64,000 bases of DNA from Azospirillum cavernae (GTDB taxonomy: Bacteria > Pseudomonadota > Alphaproteobacteria > Azospirillales > Azospirillaceae): the NCBI RefSeq assembly GCF_003590795.1, contig NZ_QYUL01000001.1:327001-391000 (forward strand), written 5' to 3'. A program made the position numbers and the translations under genes. Position 1 is the first letter of the stretch. Each line of letters starts with the position of its first letter. Positions 1 through 12,134 of the stretch are shown piece after piece. The notes under the pieces were generated by a model. It was not told the origin of the DNA. It saw only the letters and a program-made list of their open reading frames with translations, and searched no databases.

Positions 1-1343
1 TTGCGTCGCAGCTCGAAATAGAGGTCCGGCGTCCCGTCCATCGGCATGGTGGCGATGGGTTCCCCCGCCGCCACCTTCTTGCCGACCGCCGTGTCGATCC
101 GGCCCAAACCCGCAATCAGACTATGATATCCGTTGCTGTGTTCCACGATCAAGATGAGGCCATAACCTTTAAAGGGTCCGGCGAACATGATTGATCCGCC
201 TTGCGGGGCGACCACCGCGGCGCCGGCGCGTGTTTGAATGGTGACGCCCCGGCTGGTCGCGCCGAATCGGTCGGTCTCGCCAAAGCGTGTGGCCAACCGC
301 CCGCCGACCGGAGTCGGCATCCCGCCGACCGACGGCGGGCCGTTCGGGGCCTTGCGGGCCAGCGCCAGTTCGGCGGCGGCGCGGGCGGCTTCCTTGGCCG
401 CGTCCTCCTTCGCGCGCTGCTCTTCGGCGGCTTTCAGGGCGGCGGCCTTTTGTTCGGCGGCGCGCAACTCGGCCAGCTTGCGTTCGGCGTCCTTGCGTTC
501 GGCTTCCTTTTGCGCGGCGAGGCGGCGTTCGGCCTCGCGCTGTTCGGCCAGCCGCTTTTCCGCCGCCTTGCGTTCGGCCTCTTTCTGTTCGGCCTCGCGC
601 TTGGCGGCGGCCTCGGCGGCGGCGCGGCGTTCGGCCTCGATCCGGTCCATCAGTTGCCGCAGGTCGCTGGCTTGGCCGGAAAGCTGGCCCATATGCTGGG
701 AAAGCTGGAGCCGTTCGGCGTCGGTTTGGCGCGACAATTCTTCGCGGCGGCTGACGAGGCGGCTCATCTCGGCCTGTTTGTCGCTCAGCCCCTTGCGGGT
801 GGCGAGCGCCTTGGCGCGTTGAGCGACCAGCGAATCGCGGGTTTCGGCCAGCGCGGTCAGGGCGGCGGTCAGCGCGTCGGCCCGCGCGCGCAGCACCGGC
901 ACGGTGTCGCGCAGCAGCAGGGCGGAGCGCAGCGTGTCCACCGGCCCTTCCGGGCGGGCCAACGCCGCTTCCGGCGGCACGCGGGCCAGCCGTTGCAGCG
1001 CGCCAAGCAACCCGGCGATCTGGCCGCGCTCGCTGTCCAGCGTGGCGGCGCGGCTGCGCTCCTCGGTTTCCAGGGCGGCGAGCGTGCCTTCCAACTCGTC
1101 GAGGGCGCGTTCCTGGACGCGGGTTTGGTCGGCCAAGCCGATCAACTGGCCGCGCAGGTCGTTCAGCTCCTTGTCGAGCGTCTGCGACTGGCGTTCGAGC
1201 TGCTTTTGCCGGTTCTTTTCGGTTTGGAGTTCCTGCTCCACCCGCTTCAACGCCTGCCCGGCGGCGTCGGTCTGCGCCAGGGCGGTTTGCGCGAAGGCAG
1301 GGGTCGAAAGAAGGCCCAGGGCCATCACCAACCCGGCCAACAA
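1..1343 (-). CDS. EnvC-like murein hydrolase activator (M23/LytM, degenerate), 3' end outside window
   Basis: The protein begins with a hydrophobic signal peptide ending near PAFAQ. A long charged coiled coil rich in A, E, K and R follows, and then a LytM/M23 fold (GGRLATRFGETDRFG, VVAPQGGSIMFAG, VEHSNGYHSLIAGLGR, DLYFELRR). The zinc-binding His residues of active M23 peptidases are missing: SRGVTI replaces HxGVDI and LIAGL replaces YAHL. This is the EnvC/NlpD pattern of non-enzymatic activators of periplasmic cell-division amidases. The start is probably a TTG at 1343 or 1340, behind GGAGAGGGA, because this gives a complete signal peptide; an ATG at 1325 would cut it short. The last residues lie beyond position 1. 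Family confident, exact partner amidase unknown. Confidence 0.85.
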   Translation of the reverse strand, partial: MLAGLVMALGLLSTPAFAQTALAQTDAAGQALKRVEQELQTEKNRQKQLERQSQTLDKELNDLRGQLIGLADQTRVQERALDELEGTLAALETEERSRAATLDSERGQIAGLLGALQRLARVPPEAALARPEGPVDTLRSALLLRDTVPVLRARADALTAALTALAETRDSLVAQRAKALATRKGLSDKQAEMSRLVSRREELSRQTDAERLQLSQHMGQLSGQASDLRQLMDRIEAERRAAAEAAAKREAEQKEAERKAAEKRLAEQREAERRLAAQKEAERKDAERKLAELRAAEQKAAALKAAEEQRAKEDAAKEAARAAAELALARKAPNGPPSVGGMPTPVGGRLATRFGETDRFGATSRGVTIQTRAGAAVVAPQGGSIMFAGPFKGYGLILIVEHSNGYHSLIAGLGRIDTAVGKKVAAGEPIATMPMDGTPDLYFELRR

Positions 1344-1344
1344 T

Positions 1345-1515
1345 CCCTCTCCCGCTCCGGGAGAGGGTGGCCGCCGCAAGGCGGTCGGGTGAGGGGTGAT
1401 CCAAGGAAAAAGCCCCTTGGGAGACACACCCTCAGATGAAACGATCAGGATTTTTGCGCAACCCCTCACCCTTCCCGCGTCGCGGGCCCCTTCCCTCTCC
1501 CGGAACGGGAGAGGG
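1345..1515. repeat. Two intergenic palindromes of the CCCTCTCCCG...CGGGAGAGGG type
   Basis: Between gpmI and the EnvC-like gene are two near-identical palindromes, at 1345-1367 and 1493-1515, each with 10-bp arms of CCCTCTCCCG and CGGGAGAGGG. Related palindromes lie at 4754-4778 and 35054-35155, so this is a dispersed REP-like family. They may act as mRNA processing or termination hairpins on the minus strand. Confidence 0.75.
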
Positions 1516-1544
1516 AAACGCCGAGAGGGGCCGACGGCCATTGG

Positions 1545-3119
1545 TTATTCCGCAGCCGCGCGGGCGGCGTTGCGGATCAGCAGGTTGCGGCCCGTCATCT
1601 CGTCGGGCTTGGGCAGGCCGATCAGGTCGAGCAGGGTCGGCGCGATGTCGGCCAGACGCCCGCTGTCGATCTTCGCCCCCGCCGGGCCGTTGACCAGAAC
1701 CAACGGCACCTTGTCCAGCGTGTGGGCGGTGTGGGGGCCGCCGTTGTCGGGGTCCTTCATCAGCTCGCAATTGCCGTGGTCGGCGGTGATGAGCATGGTC
1801 CCGCCCTGGCGGCGGACGGCGGCCTCCAACCGGCCGATGCTGGTGTCCACCGCGTGCACCGCCTTGATCGCGGCGTCGAGCATGCCGGAATGGCCGACCA
1901 TGTCGGGATTCGCGTAATTGACGACGATCAGGTCGTAGGCGTCCGAATCGACCGCCGCCACCAGCTTGTCCGTCACCTCCGCCGCCGACATTTCCGGCTG
2001 AAGATCATAGGTGGCGACCTTGGGCGACTGGACCAGAATGCGGTCCTCGCCGGGGTAGACGCGTTCCTCGCCGCCGTTGAAGAAGAAGGTGACGTGCGGG
2101 TATTTCTCGGTCTCGGCGATGCGCAGTTGCGTCAACCCGGCGTCGCTGACCACCTCGCCCAACACTTTGGTCAGGGATTTCGGCGGGAACAGCGTGGTCA
2201 TCAATGTGCCGAGCGCGCTGGAGTATTCGACCATGCCGACGGTCGCCGCCAAGGCGGGCAGGGCGCCCCGGTCGAAGCCGTCAAAGCCCGGCTCGACATA
2301 GGCGCCGAGGATTTCCCGCGCGCGGTCGGCGCGGAAATTCGCCATCAGAATGGCGTCGCCGTCCTTCATCCCGCTGTAATCGCCGATGATGGTCGGCAGG
2401 ATGAACTCGTCATGCTTGCCGGTGGCGTAGCTCTGTTCGATGGCCTGGATCGGGTCGGCGGCGCGTTCGCCCTCGCCATGGGTCATGGCGGCGTAGGCCT
2501 TGGCGACGCGGTCCCACCGCTTGTCGCGGTCCATCGCGTAATAGCGCCCGATCACCGTGACGATCTCGACGCCCGGCAACTCGAACACGTCGGCCATGAA
2601 TTCGGCGACCTGGTCCTTGGCGCTTTGCGGCGGCACGTCACGCCCGTCGGTGAAGGCGTGGATGGCGACCGGCACGCCCTCGCGCGCCAAAATCGCGGCG
2701 AGCGCGGCCATATGCTCCTGATGCGAATGCACGCCGCCCGGCGACAGCAGACCCATCAGATGGCAGGTTCCGCCGGTCTTGGTCAGCGTCTTGACCAGAT
2801 CATACAGCGCCTGATTGCGTTCCAGATCGCCGTTCAGGATGGCGTGGTCGATCATGACCAGATCCTGCATGACGACGCGGCCCGCGCCCAAATTCATGTG
2901 GCCGACCTCCGAATTGCCCATCTGGCCCTTGGGCAGCCCGACCTCCTCCTCGCTGGCGTCGAGCAGGGCGGTGGGTTCGTTCGCCCACAACCGATCCCAA
3001 TTCGGCGTGTCGCCCAGCGCGATGGCGTTGTCGGCCGTTTCCTCGCGATAGCCCCAACCGTCCAAAATGCAGAGAACGACGGGCTTCGGGGAGTTGGCGG
3101 GACGCTGCGGATCGGTCAT
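1545..3119 (-). CDS. gpmI: 2,3-bisphosphoglycerate-independent phosphoglycerate mutase
   Basis: The product (524 aa) interconverts 3- and 2-phosphoglycerate in glycolysis and gluconeogenesis, in the cytoplasm, with Mn2+. The N-terminus VVLCILDGWGYRE holds the metal ligand Asp20, and GQMGNSEVGHMN holds the phosphorylated nucleophile Ser70. Later motifs HAFTDGRDVPP and TADHGNCELM are typical of the alkaline-phosphatase-like fold. Length fits the family (about 510 aa). The Met at 3119 is chosen because the open frame upstream has no homology. It lies in a minus-strand run with rlmH, rsfS and nadD and precedes the EnvC-like gene, a common alphaproteobacterial order. Confidence 0.96.
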   Translation of the reverse strand: MTDPQRPANSPKPVVLCILDGWGYREETADNAIALGDTPNWDRLWANEPTALLDASEEEVGLPKGQMGNSEVGHMNLGAGRVVMQDLVMIDHAILNGDLERNQALYDLVKTLTKTGGTCHLMGLLSPGGVHSHQEHMAALAAILAREGVPVAIHAFTDGRDVPPQSAKDQVAEFMADVFELPGVEIVTVIGRYYAMDRDKRWDRVAKAYAAMTHGEGERAADPIQAIEQSYATGKHDEFILPTIIGDYSGMKDGDAILMANFRADRAREILGAYVEPGFDGFDRGALPALAATVGMVEYSSALGTLMTTLFPPKSLTKVLGEVVSDAGLTQLRIAETEKYPHVTFFFNGGEERVYPGEDRILVQSPKVATYDLQPEMSAAEVTDKLVAAVDSDAYDLIVVNYANPDMVGHSGMLDAAIKAVHAVDTSIGRLEAAVRRQGGTMLITADHGNCELMKDPDNGGPHTAHTLDKVPLVLVNGPAGAKIDSGRLADIAPTLLDLIGLPKPDEMTGRNLLIRNAARAAAE

Positions 3120-3163
3120 CGCGGGTGCCTCTTGCGGACGGTGTCGGGATGGGGTTGGGGTGG

Positions 3164-3622
3164 TCAAACGCGGTGATAGGGGTGCCCGGCCAGAATTTGC
3201 TGGGCGCGGTAAATCTGTTCGGCCAGCATGCCGCGCACCAGCATGTGCGGCCACGTCATCGGGCCAAAGGCCATCAGGAAATCGGCCCGCGCCCGCACGG
3301 CGTCGCCGTGTCCGTCGGCGCCGCCGATCAAAAAGGCGAGGTCGCCGGTTCCCCGGTCGCGCCAGTCGCCAAGCTTGGCGGCGAAGGCTTCGCTGGGCAG
3401 GGCCTTGCCGCGCTCGTCCAGCGCGACGACCACCGCCCCGGCGGGAATCGCGGCGAGCAGCAACTCAGCCTCTTGCCGCTTCAATTCGTCGGAGGACAGG
3501 CGTTTTTTCACCTCGACCTCGCGCAGGGTGAACGGCCAACTCAGCCGTCCGACATACTCGTCGAACAGGTCGCGGGTTGGTCCCCCCCGCGACCGCCCAA
3601 CGGCGGCGAGCCACACACGCAT
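3164..3622 (-). CDS. rlmH: 23S rRNA (pseudouridine1915-N3)-methyltransferase RlmH
   Basis: A 152-aa SPOUT methyltransferase that methylates pseudouridine 1915 in helix 69 of 23S rRNA on the assembled 70S ribosome. The knot motifs are visible: [24 protein letters not shown] and the C-terminal [24 protein letters not shown]. Length is normal. It sits 44 nt upstream of gpmI and 43 nt downstream of rsfS, so it is probably co-transcribed with this ribosome-related cluster. Confidence 0.95.
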   Translation of the reverse strand: MRVWLAAVGRSRGGPTRDLFDEYVGRLSWPFTLREVEVKKRLSSDELKRQEAELLLAAIPAGAVVVALDERGKALPSEAFAAKLGDWRDRGTGDLAFLIGGADGHGDAVRARADFLMAFGPMTWPHMLVRGMLAEQIYRAQQILAGHPYHRV

Positions 3623-3665
3623 GACGCAGCCCCCCCGCCTTTCTGGTCGTCGGTCCGTTCGCTTG

Positions 3666-4103
3666 TCAGGCGCTCAGGCGCGCCGGATCGGACGGCGCCG
3701 GCATTTCCGCGCCCCACATCTTTTCGATGTTGTAGAAGGTGCGGACCTCCGGCTTGAACAGATGGATGATGATGTCGCCAGCATCAACCAGCACCCAATC
3801 GCACTGTTCCATGCCTTCGGTTTCGACGCGGCGGAATCCGGCCTGCTTCAGCTTTTCGGTCAGCTTCACGGCCATGGCGCCGACATGCCGCGTGTTGCGG
3901 CCCGACGCGACGATCATGTAATCGGCGAAGGTGGCTTTCCCGGCCAGATCAATGACGGTGACGCCGTCGGCCTGATCCTCGTCCAGGGTGTGTTCGATGA
4001 GCGCCTTCAGAGCCTGGGGTTCCGGGATCTGGAGAACGGCGGTCGGCTGCGGGGCGGACGCGGCCGTTTCGGTGTGCGTGGTGATGGCTCTAACCTCTTG
4101 CAA
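3666..4103 (-). CDS. rsfS: Ribosomal silencing factor RsfS
   Basis: A 145-aa protein of the RsfS/Iojap family, which binds ribosomal protein L14 and blocks subunit joining under starvation. The core is [27 protein letters not shown] followed by [30 protein letters not shown], both characteristic. There is an Ala/Thr-rich N-terminal extension of about 25 residues, so the true start may be a little downstream of 4103. The nadD stop lies 4 nt upstream of this frame, fitting the usual nadD-rsfS-rlmH operon. Confidence 0.95.
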   Translation of the reverse strand: MQEVRAITTHTETAASAPQPTAVLQIPEPQALKALIEHTLDEDQADGVTVIDLAGKATFADYMIVASGRNTRHVGAMAVKLTEKLKQAGFRRVETEGMEQCDWVLVDAGDIIIHLFKPEVRTFYNIEKMWGAEMPAPSDPARLSA

Positions 4104-4107
4104 CGTG

Positions 4108-4794
4108 TCACGACGGATGCGCGATCCGGGTGGCGCGTGCTTGCCGGATCGCCGTCGCCGAGGTCGTGTCCAAGGGGTTGCGCAAGAACGCCCAGGCCGG
4201 CCGCTTGTGGCGCGCCAGCCCTTTCACCCCAGAGACGGACACCCGTCGACGCATGTAACGCTGGGCGGCTTGGCCGCTCAGCGCATTCAAACAATAGGTC
4301 GGACGGGCGAAAACCGCAACCGGCGCCAGCGCGAAGATTCGCGTCCAGGCCCGCCAACGGGGGATTTGCCGCAAATTGTCCGCGCCCATCAGCCAAACGA
4401 AGCGTGTTTTTGGGAAACGCCGGGTCAACGCCGCCAGCGTGTCGGCGGTGAATTGGGTGCCGAGCGCCGTTTCAATCGCCGTCACCTCGACGCGCGGATG
4501 AGCGGCGACGCGGCGGGCCTCGGCCAAGCGTTGGGCGAGCGGGGCCATGCCCGCGCGGTCCTTCAGCGGATTTTGCGGGCTGACCAGCCACCACACCCGA
4601 TCCAGCCCAAGCGTCTTGAGCGCGTACAGGCTGATGCGCCGGTGCCCGTCATGCGCCGGGTTGAAGGAGCCGCCCAGGATGCCGACGGTGAGACGGGCGT
4701 AGCGCGGGCCGGAAAACAGGCCCGGCTCTCCCCTGGTGGTCGCCGCTCCGAATCCCTCTCCCCGTGGGGGGGAGAGGGCTTTGTCGGGGTTCAT
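4108..4794 (-). CDS. nadD: Nicotinate-nucleotide adenylyltransferase
   Basis: Transfers AMP to nicotinate mononucleotide in NAD biosynthesis. The nucleotidyltransferase motifs are GILGGSFNPAHDGHRRIS (HxGH region), VWLMGADNL and TTSATAIRQ near the C-terminus. The ATG at 4794 lies one base after the proA stop, suggesting coupled translation. The first 25 or so residues are encoded partly by a dispersed palindrome (4754-4778) and have no family homology, so the real start may be a non-ATG codon just before LTVGILGG. Function is certain; the N-terminus is not. Confidence 0.93.
   Translation of the reverse strand: MNPDKALSPPRGEGFGAATTRGEPGLFSGPRYARLTVGILGGSFNPAHDGHRRISLYALKTLGLDRVWWLVSPQNPLKDRAGMAPLAQRLAEARRVAAHPRVEVTAIETALGTQFTADTLAALTRRFPKTRFVWLMGADNLRQIPRWRAWTRIFALAPVAVFARPTYCLNALSGQAAQRYMRRRVSVSGVKGLARHKRPAWAFLRNPLDTTSATAIRQARATRIAHPS
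4754..4778. repeat. Palindromic element inside the 5' end of nadD
   Basis: Arms CCCTCTCCCC and GGGGAGAGGG match the intergenic family at 1345-1515 and 35054-35155. Here the element falls in the predicted coding sequence of nadD and is read in frame with no stop. Either it is an in-frame insertion tolerated by NadD or it marks untranslated leader and the annotated start is too far upstream. Confidence 0.75.
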
Positions 4795-4795
4795 C

Positions 4796-6061
4796 TTACG
4801 GTCGCGTCTGGCCATCGCCGCGCACGACGTACTTGTAGCTGGTCAACTGTTCCGCCCCGACCGGGCCGCGCGCGTGGAATTTGTCGGTGGAGATGCCGAT
4901 TTCCGCGCCCATGCCGAACTGCCCGCCGTCGGCGAATTGGGTGGAGGCGTTCCACAGCACGATGGCGCTGTCCACCCGCAGCAGGAAGCGTTCCGCCGTC
5001 GCCGCGTCCTCCGTGACGATGGAGTCGGTGTGGTGGGAGCCGTGGCGGTTGACATGGTCGATGGCCCCGTCCACCCCATCGACCACGCCGCAGGCGATGA
5101 TGGCGTCGAGATATTCGGTGTCCCAATCCGCCGCGTCCGCCGCCGTCACGCGCGGGTCTACGGCTTGAGTCGCCGCGTCGCCGCGCACGGCGCATCCGGC
5201 GTCGAGCAGATCCTTGACCAGCAGCGGCAACGCTGCGTCGGCGATGGCCCGATCGACCAGCAGGGTTTCCGCCGCGCCGCAAATCGAGGTGCGGCGCATC
5301 TTGGCGTTCAACACCACCTTGCGCGCCTTCTCCAGATCGGCTCCGGCGTCGACATAGACGTGGCAATTGCCGTCCAGATGCTTGATGACCGGCACCCGGC
5401 TTTCGTCGGCGATGCGCTGGATCAGCGATTTGCCGCCGCGCGGGATGATGACGTCGATGAAATCGCGCATCCCCAGCATGAGGCCGACCGCCGCGCGGTC
5501 CGTGGTGGGGACCAGTTGGATCACCTCTTCGGGCAGACCCGCCGCGCGCAGCCCCTCGGCCAGACAGGCGGCGATGGCGCGCGAGGATTGGACGCTTTCC
5601 GAACCGCCGCGCAGGATCGCGGCGTTGCCCGATTTCAGGCACAGCCCGCCCGCGTCTGCGGTCACGTTGGGGCGGCTTTCATAGATGATGCCGATGACGC
5701 CCAGCGGCACGCGGACGCGCTGGATGTTCAGCCCGTTGGGCCGCGTCCAGTCGGCCAGCACGCCGCCGATGGGGTCGGGGAAATCGGCGATGTCCTCCAG
5801 ACCCTTGGCCATCGCCTCGATGCGCTCGTCGTCCAGGGTCAGCCGTTCGCGCAGGGGGCCGGACAAATCGCCCGCGTTGGCGAGGTCGGCGTCGTTGGCG
5901 GCCTGGATCGCCGCCTTGTTGGCGCGGATGGCCGCCGCCGCCGCCCGCAAGGCCCGATCCTTGTCCGGCCCTGGCGCGGTCGCCAGCGCAGCCGAGGCGG
6001 CGCGCGCTTTGCTGCCAAGGGCAAGCATCTGATCGCGCAGGGTGTCGAGCAGGGCGGACAT
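4796..6061 (-). CDS. proA: Gamma-glutamyl phosphate reductase
   Basis: NADPH-dependent reduction of gamma-glutamyl phosphate to glutamate semialdehyde, the second step of proline synthesis. The 421-aa product shows the aldehyde-dehydrogenase fold: [28 protein letters not shown], and the catalytic Cys261 in [13 protein letters not shown]. The ATG at 6061 is used because the reading frame upstream is low-complexity. It is followed one base later by nadD. Its pathway partner proB lies about 1.6 kb upstream on the same strand, separated by a HAD gene and a divergent permease gene. Confidence 0.96.
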   Translation of the reverse strand: MSALLDTLRDQMLALGSKARAASAALATAPGPDKDRALRAAAAAIRANKAAIQAANDADLANAGDLSGPLRERLTLDDERIEAMAKGLEDIADFPDPIGGVLADWTRPNGLNIQRVRVPLGVIGIIYESRPNVTADAGGLCLKSGNAAILRGGSESVQSSRAIAACLAEGLRAAGLPEEVIQLVPTTDRAAVGLMLGMRDFIDVIIPRGGKSLIQRIADESRVPVIKHLDGNCHVYVDAGADLEKARKVVLNAKMRRTSICGAAETLLVDRAIADAALPLLVKDLLDAGCAVRGDAATQAVDPRVTAADAADWDTEYLDAIIACGVVDGVDGAIDHVNRHGSHHTDSIVTEDAATAERFLLRVDSAIVLWNASTQFADGGQFGMGAEIGISTDKFHARGPVGAEQLTSYKYVVRGDGQTRP

Positions 6062-6226
6062 GGCTCTCTCTTTCCAGAAAAGGGACGATGACCTTAACGA
6101 ATTGCGCGGGCCGGTGAAAGCCGTTCGGACGGCGAGCACGGCGGCCTTGCTGAAAACGCAGTGTTCCCAATCGTTGAGGGCAGGGCATAGTCCCCGCGCT
6201 GTGACCGCCATGGGGTAGGATTGCCG

Positions 6227-6970
6227 ATGCTCACGCTGCTGTTGATCGTCTCCGCCTTTTTCGCCGGGGCGTTGAACGCCGTCGCCGGTGGCGGCAGCTT
6301 TCTGACCTTTCCGGCGCTGATTCTGGCCGGGGTGCCGCCGCTCAACGCCAACGCCACCAGCACCGTGGCGGTCGCGCCCGGCGCGCTGGCCAGCGCCTAC
6401 GGCTATCGCCGGGAACTGGGCAAGATCAAAGAAATCCATCTGCCGTCCTTCCTGGGGGTCAGCCTGGTTGGCGGGTTGATCGGCGCGCTGGCGCTGCTGT
6501 GGACGCCGGAACGGACTTTTGAGGCGATTGTTCCCTGGCTTTTGCTGTTCGCCACCGTGCTGTTCGCCTTCGGTCCGAAGGTGTCGGCCTGGATCCGCCG
6601 GACGGTGACGGTCGGCTACGGCTCGGTTCTGGTGACGCAGTTCTTCATCGCGGTCTATGGCGGCTATTTCGGCGGCGGCATCGGCATTTTGATTTTGGCG
6701 ACGCTCGGCGTCTTCGGCCTGACCGATCTGCACGCGATGAACGGGCTGAAAACCCTGGTGTCGGGCTGCCTGAACGCGGTGGCCGTCGTCGCCTTCATCT
6801 TCGGCGGCGCGGTTTATTGGACGGAGGCGCTCATCATGCTGGTGGCGGCGGTGGCGGGCGGCTACGCCGGGGCCGCCATCGCCCGCCGCATCCCGCCGCC
6901 GATCCTGCGCAAATTCGTCATCGGCGTCGGCGTGACGATGACGGCCTATTTCTTTCTGGTGAAGGGCTGA
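6227..6970 (+). CDS. TauE/SafE (TSUP) family membrane permease
   Basis: A very hydrophobic 247-aa protein with about seven or eight membrane segments. It has the repeated family signature: [21 protein letters not shown] near the N-terminus and [18 protein letters not shown] in the second half. Members export or import sulfite, sulfonates or other organic anions; the substrate here cannot be read from sequence. The ATG at 6227 follows GTAGGA at good spacing (a TTG two codons earlier is possible). It is transcribed opposite to its neighbours, between proA and the HAD gene. Confidence 0.85.
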   Translation: MLTLLLIVSAFFAGALNAVAGGGSFLTFPALILAGVPPLNANATSTVAVAPGALASAYGYRRELGKIKEIHLPSFLGVSLVGGLIGALALLWTPERTFEAIVPWLLLFATVLFAFGPKVSAWIRRTVTVGYGSVLVTQFFIAVYGGYFGGGIGILILATLGVFGLTDLHAMNGLKTLVSGCLNAVAVVAFIFGGAVYWTEALIMLVAAVAGGYAGAAIARRIPPPILRKFVIGVGVTMTAYFFLVKG

Positions 6971-6974
6971 ACCG

Positions 6975-7630
6975 TCAGGCGCGGACGCGGCACAGCGCGT
7001 CCCAATCCAGCGCGGCGGGATCCTCGACCAGATGGTCCACCGCGTCAAAGGCGATGCCGGGATCCTGCGGCCACGCGATGGTCAGCATCCCGGCGGCGGC
7101 GGCGCTGCGCGCGCCGGTCGGGCTGTCTTCGATCACCGCGCAGGCTTCGGGCGGCAGGCCCAGCTTGGCGGCGGCGGTCAGATAGGGTTCCGGGTGCGGC
7201 TTGCCGTTGGCGACGTCGTTCCGGCTGATGCTGAACCGGAAATGCGGCAGACCCATCGCCACCATGTGGGCGTCCACCACCTCGCGCCCGCTGTTCGACA
7301 CGCAGGCCTGATGCAGGCCGCGCGCGGCGAAGGATTCGACCAGCGCGAAGGCCCCCGGACGCGGCTGAACGTTGGCGACGCGGGTCAAATAGAGCGCGTT
7401 GATCTCGTCGATGCACTGGTCCACCGTGACCGGCATCGGGCGGGCGGCGTTGAGCTGGGTGCAGAGGTCGCGGAAGGACACGCCGACCAGCGACGCGCAC
7501 AGCTCCTCGCTCAGCTCATGGCCATAGCCCCGGCAGACATCGACGATGGCGCGCTTGTGCCAGGGTTCGCTGTCCATCAGCGTGCCGTCGATGTCCCACA
7601 GAATGGCCCGCACGGGCGCGTGATAGCGTC

Positions 7631-7634
<4 letters not shown>
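6975..7634 (-). CDS. HAD-superfamily phosphatase / beta-phosphoglucomutase-like
   Basis: A 219-aa HAD hydrolase. Motif I is [13 protein letters not shown] (nucleophile Asp14, acid/base Asp16), motif II is CVSNSGRE, the motif III lysine is in NGKPHPEPY, and motif IV is [16 protein letters not shown]. The helical cap insert places it in the phosphoglycolate phosphatase/beta-PGM subgroup; the substrate is unknown. The ATG overlaps the proB stop by 4 nt, so it is translationally coupled to proB. Confidence 0.88.
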
Positions 7635-10219
<2,585 letters not shown>

Positions 10220-10280
10220 ATCCCACAACCGTACGGGCCTGCTAGACGGGCCGCGCGACGACCCCGTTCAGAGGCTCTGG

Positions 10281-10568
10281 TTACTCAGCCGCTACGGCCG
10301 GAACCGAGTCGTTCGCCGCCTGAACGACGTTCACATAGGTGCGGCCGTTCGAGCTGTGCTTGAAGAACACCTGACCATCGGCCATCGCGAAGATGGTGTG
10401 ATCGCGGCCCAGGCCGACATTCACGCCCGGATGGAACTTCGTGCCGCGCTGGCGGACGATGATGTTGCCGGAGATGACGTTCTCGCCGCCAAAACGCTTC
10501 ACGCCGAGACGGCGACCAGCGGAATCGCGACCGTTGCGGGACGAGCCGCCTGCCTTTTTATGCGCCAT
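10281..10568 (-). CDS. rpmA: 50S ribosomal protein L27
   Basis: A 95-aa protein starting [18 protein letters not shown], with [22 protein letters not shown] and the family length. L27 sits near the peptidyl-transferase centre of the large subunit. It follows rplU by 39 nt in the standard rplU-rpmA-obgE order. Confidence 0.98.
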   Translation of the reverse strand: MAHKKAGGSSRNGRDSAGRRLGVKRFGGENVISGNIIVRQRGTKFHPGVNVGLGRDHTIFAMADGQVFFKHSSNGRTYVNVVQAANDSVPAVAAE

Positions 10569-10607
10569 GGTGTGTTGACTCCTGTCCTAAAAACGACGCT
10601 GGACCAA

Positions 10608-10925
10608 TCAGGCCGCGCCGTTGATCCCGGTGATGCGCAGGACGGTCAGGTCCTGGCGGTGGCCGTTCTTACGGCGATAATTTTGGCGGCGCTTCTTCTT
10701 GAAGACGATGATCTTCGGACCACGGTCCTGAGCGACCACCTCGGCCACCACAGCGGCGCCAGCCACGGTGGGGGTGCCAATCGTCGTGTTGCCGGCGTCG
10801 CCGACCATCAGCACGTCTTCGAGCGTGATGGAAGCGCCAGCTTCGGCTTCGAGTTTCTCAACGCGGATCACGTCGCCATTGGCGACCTTGTACTGCTTGC
10901 CGCCGGTGCGGATCACTGCAAACAT
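10608..10925 (-). CDS. rplU: 50S ribosomal protein L21
   Basis: The sequence [18 protein letters not shown] and the basic [16 protein letters not shown] segment are diagnostic for L21, which binds 23S rRNA. An upstream in-frame GTG at 10934 is possible, but the ATG at 10925 gives the usual N-terminus. It is the first gene of the rplU-rpmA unit. Confidence 0.97.
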   Translation of the reverse strand: MFAVIRTGGKQYKVANGDVIRVEKLEAEAGASITLEDVLMVGDAGNTTIGTPTVAGAAVVAEVVAQDRGPKIIVFKKKRRQNYRRKNGHRQDLTVLRITGINGAA

Positions 10926-11078
10926 CGTCGTCACTGCCTATATCAAAACAAACGGCGGGCCGCTCGCCCACCGTTCGATGCGCAAGCCCGTTCATGGGAG
11001 CGGGGATCTATACGCAGCCCGCTGTGAGAGTCAACAGGTTGCTGTTGGGCATGATTGCATTTTTCCGCAAAAAAGGGC

Positions 11079-11107
11079 TTGCGCGTTTCCTGCGGTTTGA
11101 TTAGGTT
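11079..11107 (+). promoter_or_regulatory. Probable promoter of tRNA-Ser
   Basis: TTGCGC (11079-11084) and TAGGTT (11102-11107) are spaced by 17 nt, ending 25 nt before the tRNA. This fits a sigma-70-type promoter with the relaxed -10 usual in alphaproteobacteria. Confidence 0.4.
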
Positions 11108-11132
11108 CCCGCCACCCCGGAAACGGGGACGC

Positions 11133-11222
11133 GGAGGGGTGGCAGAGTGGTCGATTGCACCGCACTCGAAATGCGGCATACCTGTGAGGGTATCGGGAGT
11201 TCGAATCTCCCCTCCTCCGCCA
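11133..11222 (+). tRNA. tRNA-Ser(CGA)
   Basis: A 90-nt class II tRNA with a long variable arm. The acceptor stem GGAGGGG pairs with CTCCTCC, the anticodon stem CCGCA/TGCGG encloses the loop CTCGAAA (anticodon CGA), and the T arm is GGGAG-TTCGAAT-CTCCC. CCA is genomically encoded. Confidence 0.95.
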
Positions 11223-11227
11223 TAAAA

Positions 11228-11263
11228 CACCGCCTGAAACGGCTTGATGACCGTCAGGCGGTG
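11228..11263 (+). terminator. Hairpin after tRNA-Ser
   Basis: A perfect 10-bp stem CACCGCCTGA/TCAGGCGGTG starts 6 nt after the tRNA CCA. There is no clear T-run, so it may be a processing or weak termination hairpin. Confidence 0.5.
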
Positions 11264-11400
11264 CAACGGCAGACCGGCAGGCCAAAAAAGCCGGTTCATA
11301 ATGTTCAAGCGATTAGCGCGGCGTTTTCGTGACCTGAGCGGGCACGGCAAACGACGCGCTTGCGCGTTTTTGCCGAACTGTTTTGGGAGAGCGCGCCGGA

Positions 11401-12114
11401 TCAGGCGCCGAACGCTCCGTCGATGGTTTGCAGCGATCCGGTGATCATGGCGCCATGCGGTCCGGCGATGAAGGCGGTCAATTCGGCGACCTCGCTGGCG
11501 TGGGCGTGGCGCTTGATCGCCATGAAGCCGTGCATGACGGCGGCGTTCGGGCCATCGGCGGGATTCATCTCGGTGTCGGTCGGGCCGGGCTGAACGCTGT
11601 TCACCGTGATGCCGCGATGGCCGAAATCGCGCGCCAGCCCCCGAACCATTCCTTGCATGGCCGATTTGGTCAGGGCGTAGGCGGCGGCGCCCGCGAAGGG
11701 CATCCGGTCGCCATTGACCGAACCGATGACGATGATTCGGCCATTGTCCGACATGCGGCGCGCCGCCTCCACAGCGGCGTGGTAGGGCGCGTTGACGTTC
11801 ACGGCGATCATGCGGTCGATGGCGTCGGGTTCCAAAGTCAACGGATCCCCCATCACCAGAGCGCCAGCGTTGATGACCAGCACATCCAGCGCCCCTTGCG
11901 CGGCGACGGTCGCGATCAGCGCGTCGCGGTCGGCGCTGTCGGTTTGAATGGCCCGCGCGTTGGCGTCCGTGGCCAGAGCCTGGGCGGCGTCGGCCGACCC
12001 GGCGTAGGTGAAGGCGACCTGTCCGCCCGCCGCCGCGAAGCGGCGGACGATGGCCGCGCCGATGCCACGGCTGCCGCCCAAAACCAGGATGTTCTTTCCG
12101 GAAAACTCAGTCAT
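11401..12114 (-). CDS. BdcA-like SDR family oxidoreductase
   Basis: A 237-aa classical short-chain dehydrogenase: NAD(P)-binding NILVLGGSRGIGAAIVRRF, structural LDVLVINAG, catalytic Ser in IIVIGSVNGDRM and YALTK. The segments FTYAGSADAA, DSADRDALI, APYHAAVEAARRM and the C-terminus TIDGAFGA closely recall E. coli BdcA, a protein linked to c-di-GMP and biofilm dispersal. As in E. coli, a TetR gene is divergently transcribed. The physiological substrate is not known from sequence. Confidence 0.85.
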   Translation of the reverse strand: MTEFSGKNILVLGGSRGIGAAIVRRFAAAGGQVAFTYAGSADAAQALATDANARAIQTDSADRDALIATVAAQGALDVLVINAGALVMGDPLTLEPDAIDRMIAVNVNAPYHAAVEAARRMSDNGRIIVIGSVNGDRMPFAGAAAYALTKSAMQGMVRGLARDFGHRGITVNSVQPGPTDTEMNPADGPNAAVMHGFMAIKRHAHASEVAELTAFIAGPHGAMITGSLQTIDGAFGA

Positions 12115-12134
12115 CGCGACCTCCTTGAGTTAAT

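Noticed and set aside
169..1439. Long frames on both strands over the EnvC-like gene
   Set aside because: Only the frame with signal peptide, coiled coil and LytM motifs is supported; the others are Arg/Gly-rich shadows.
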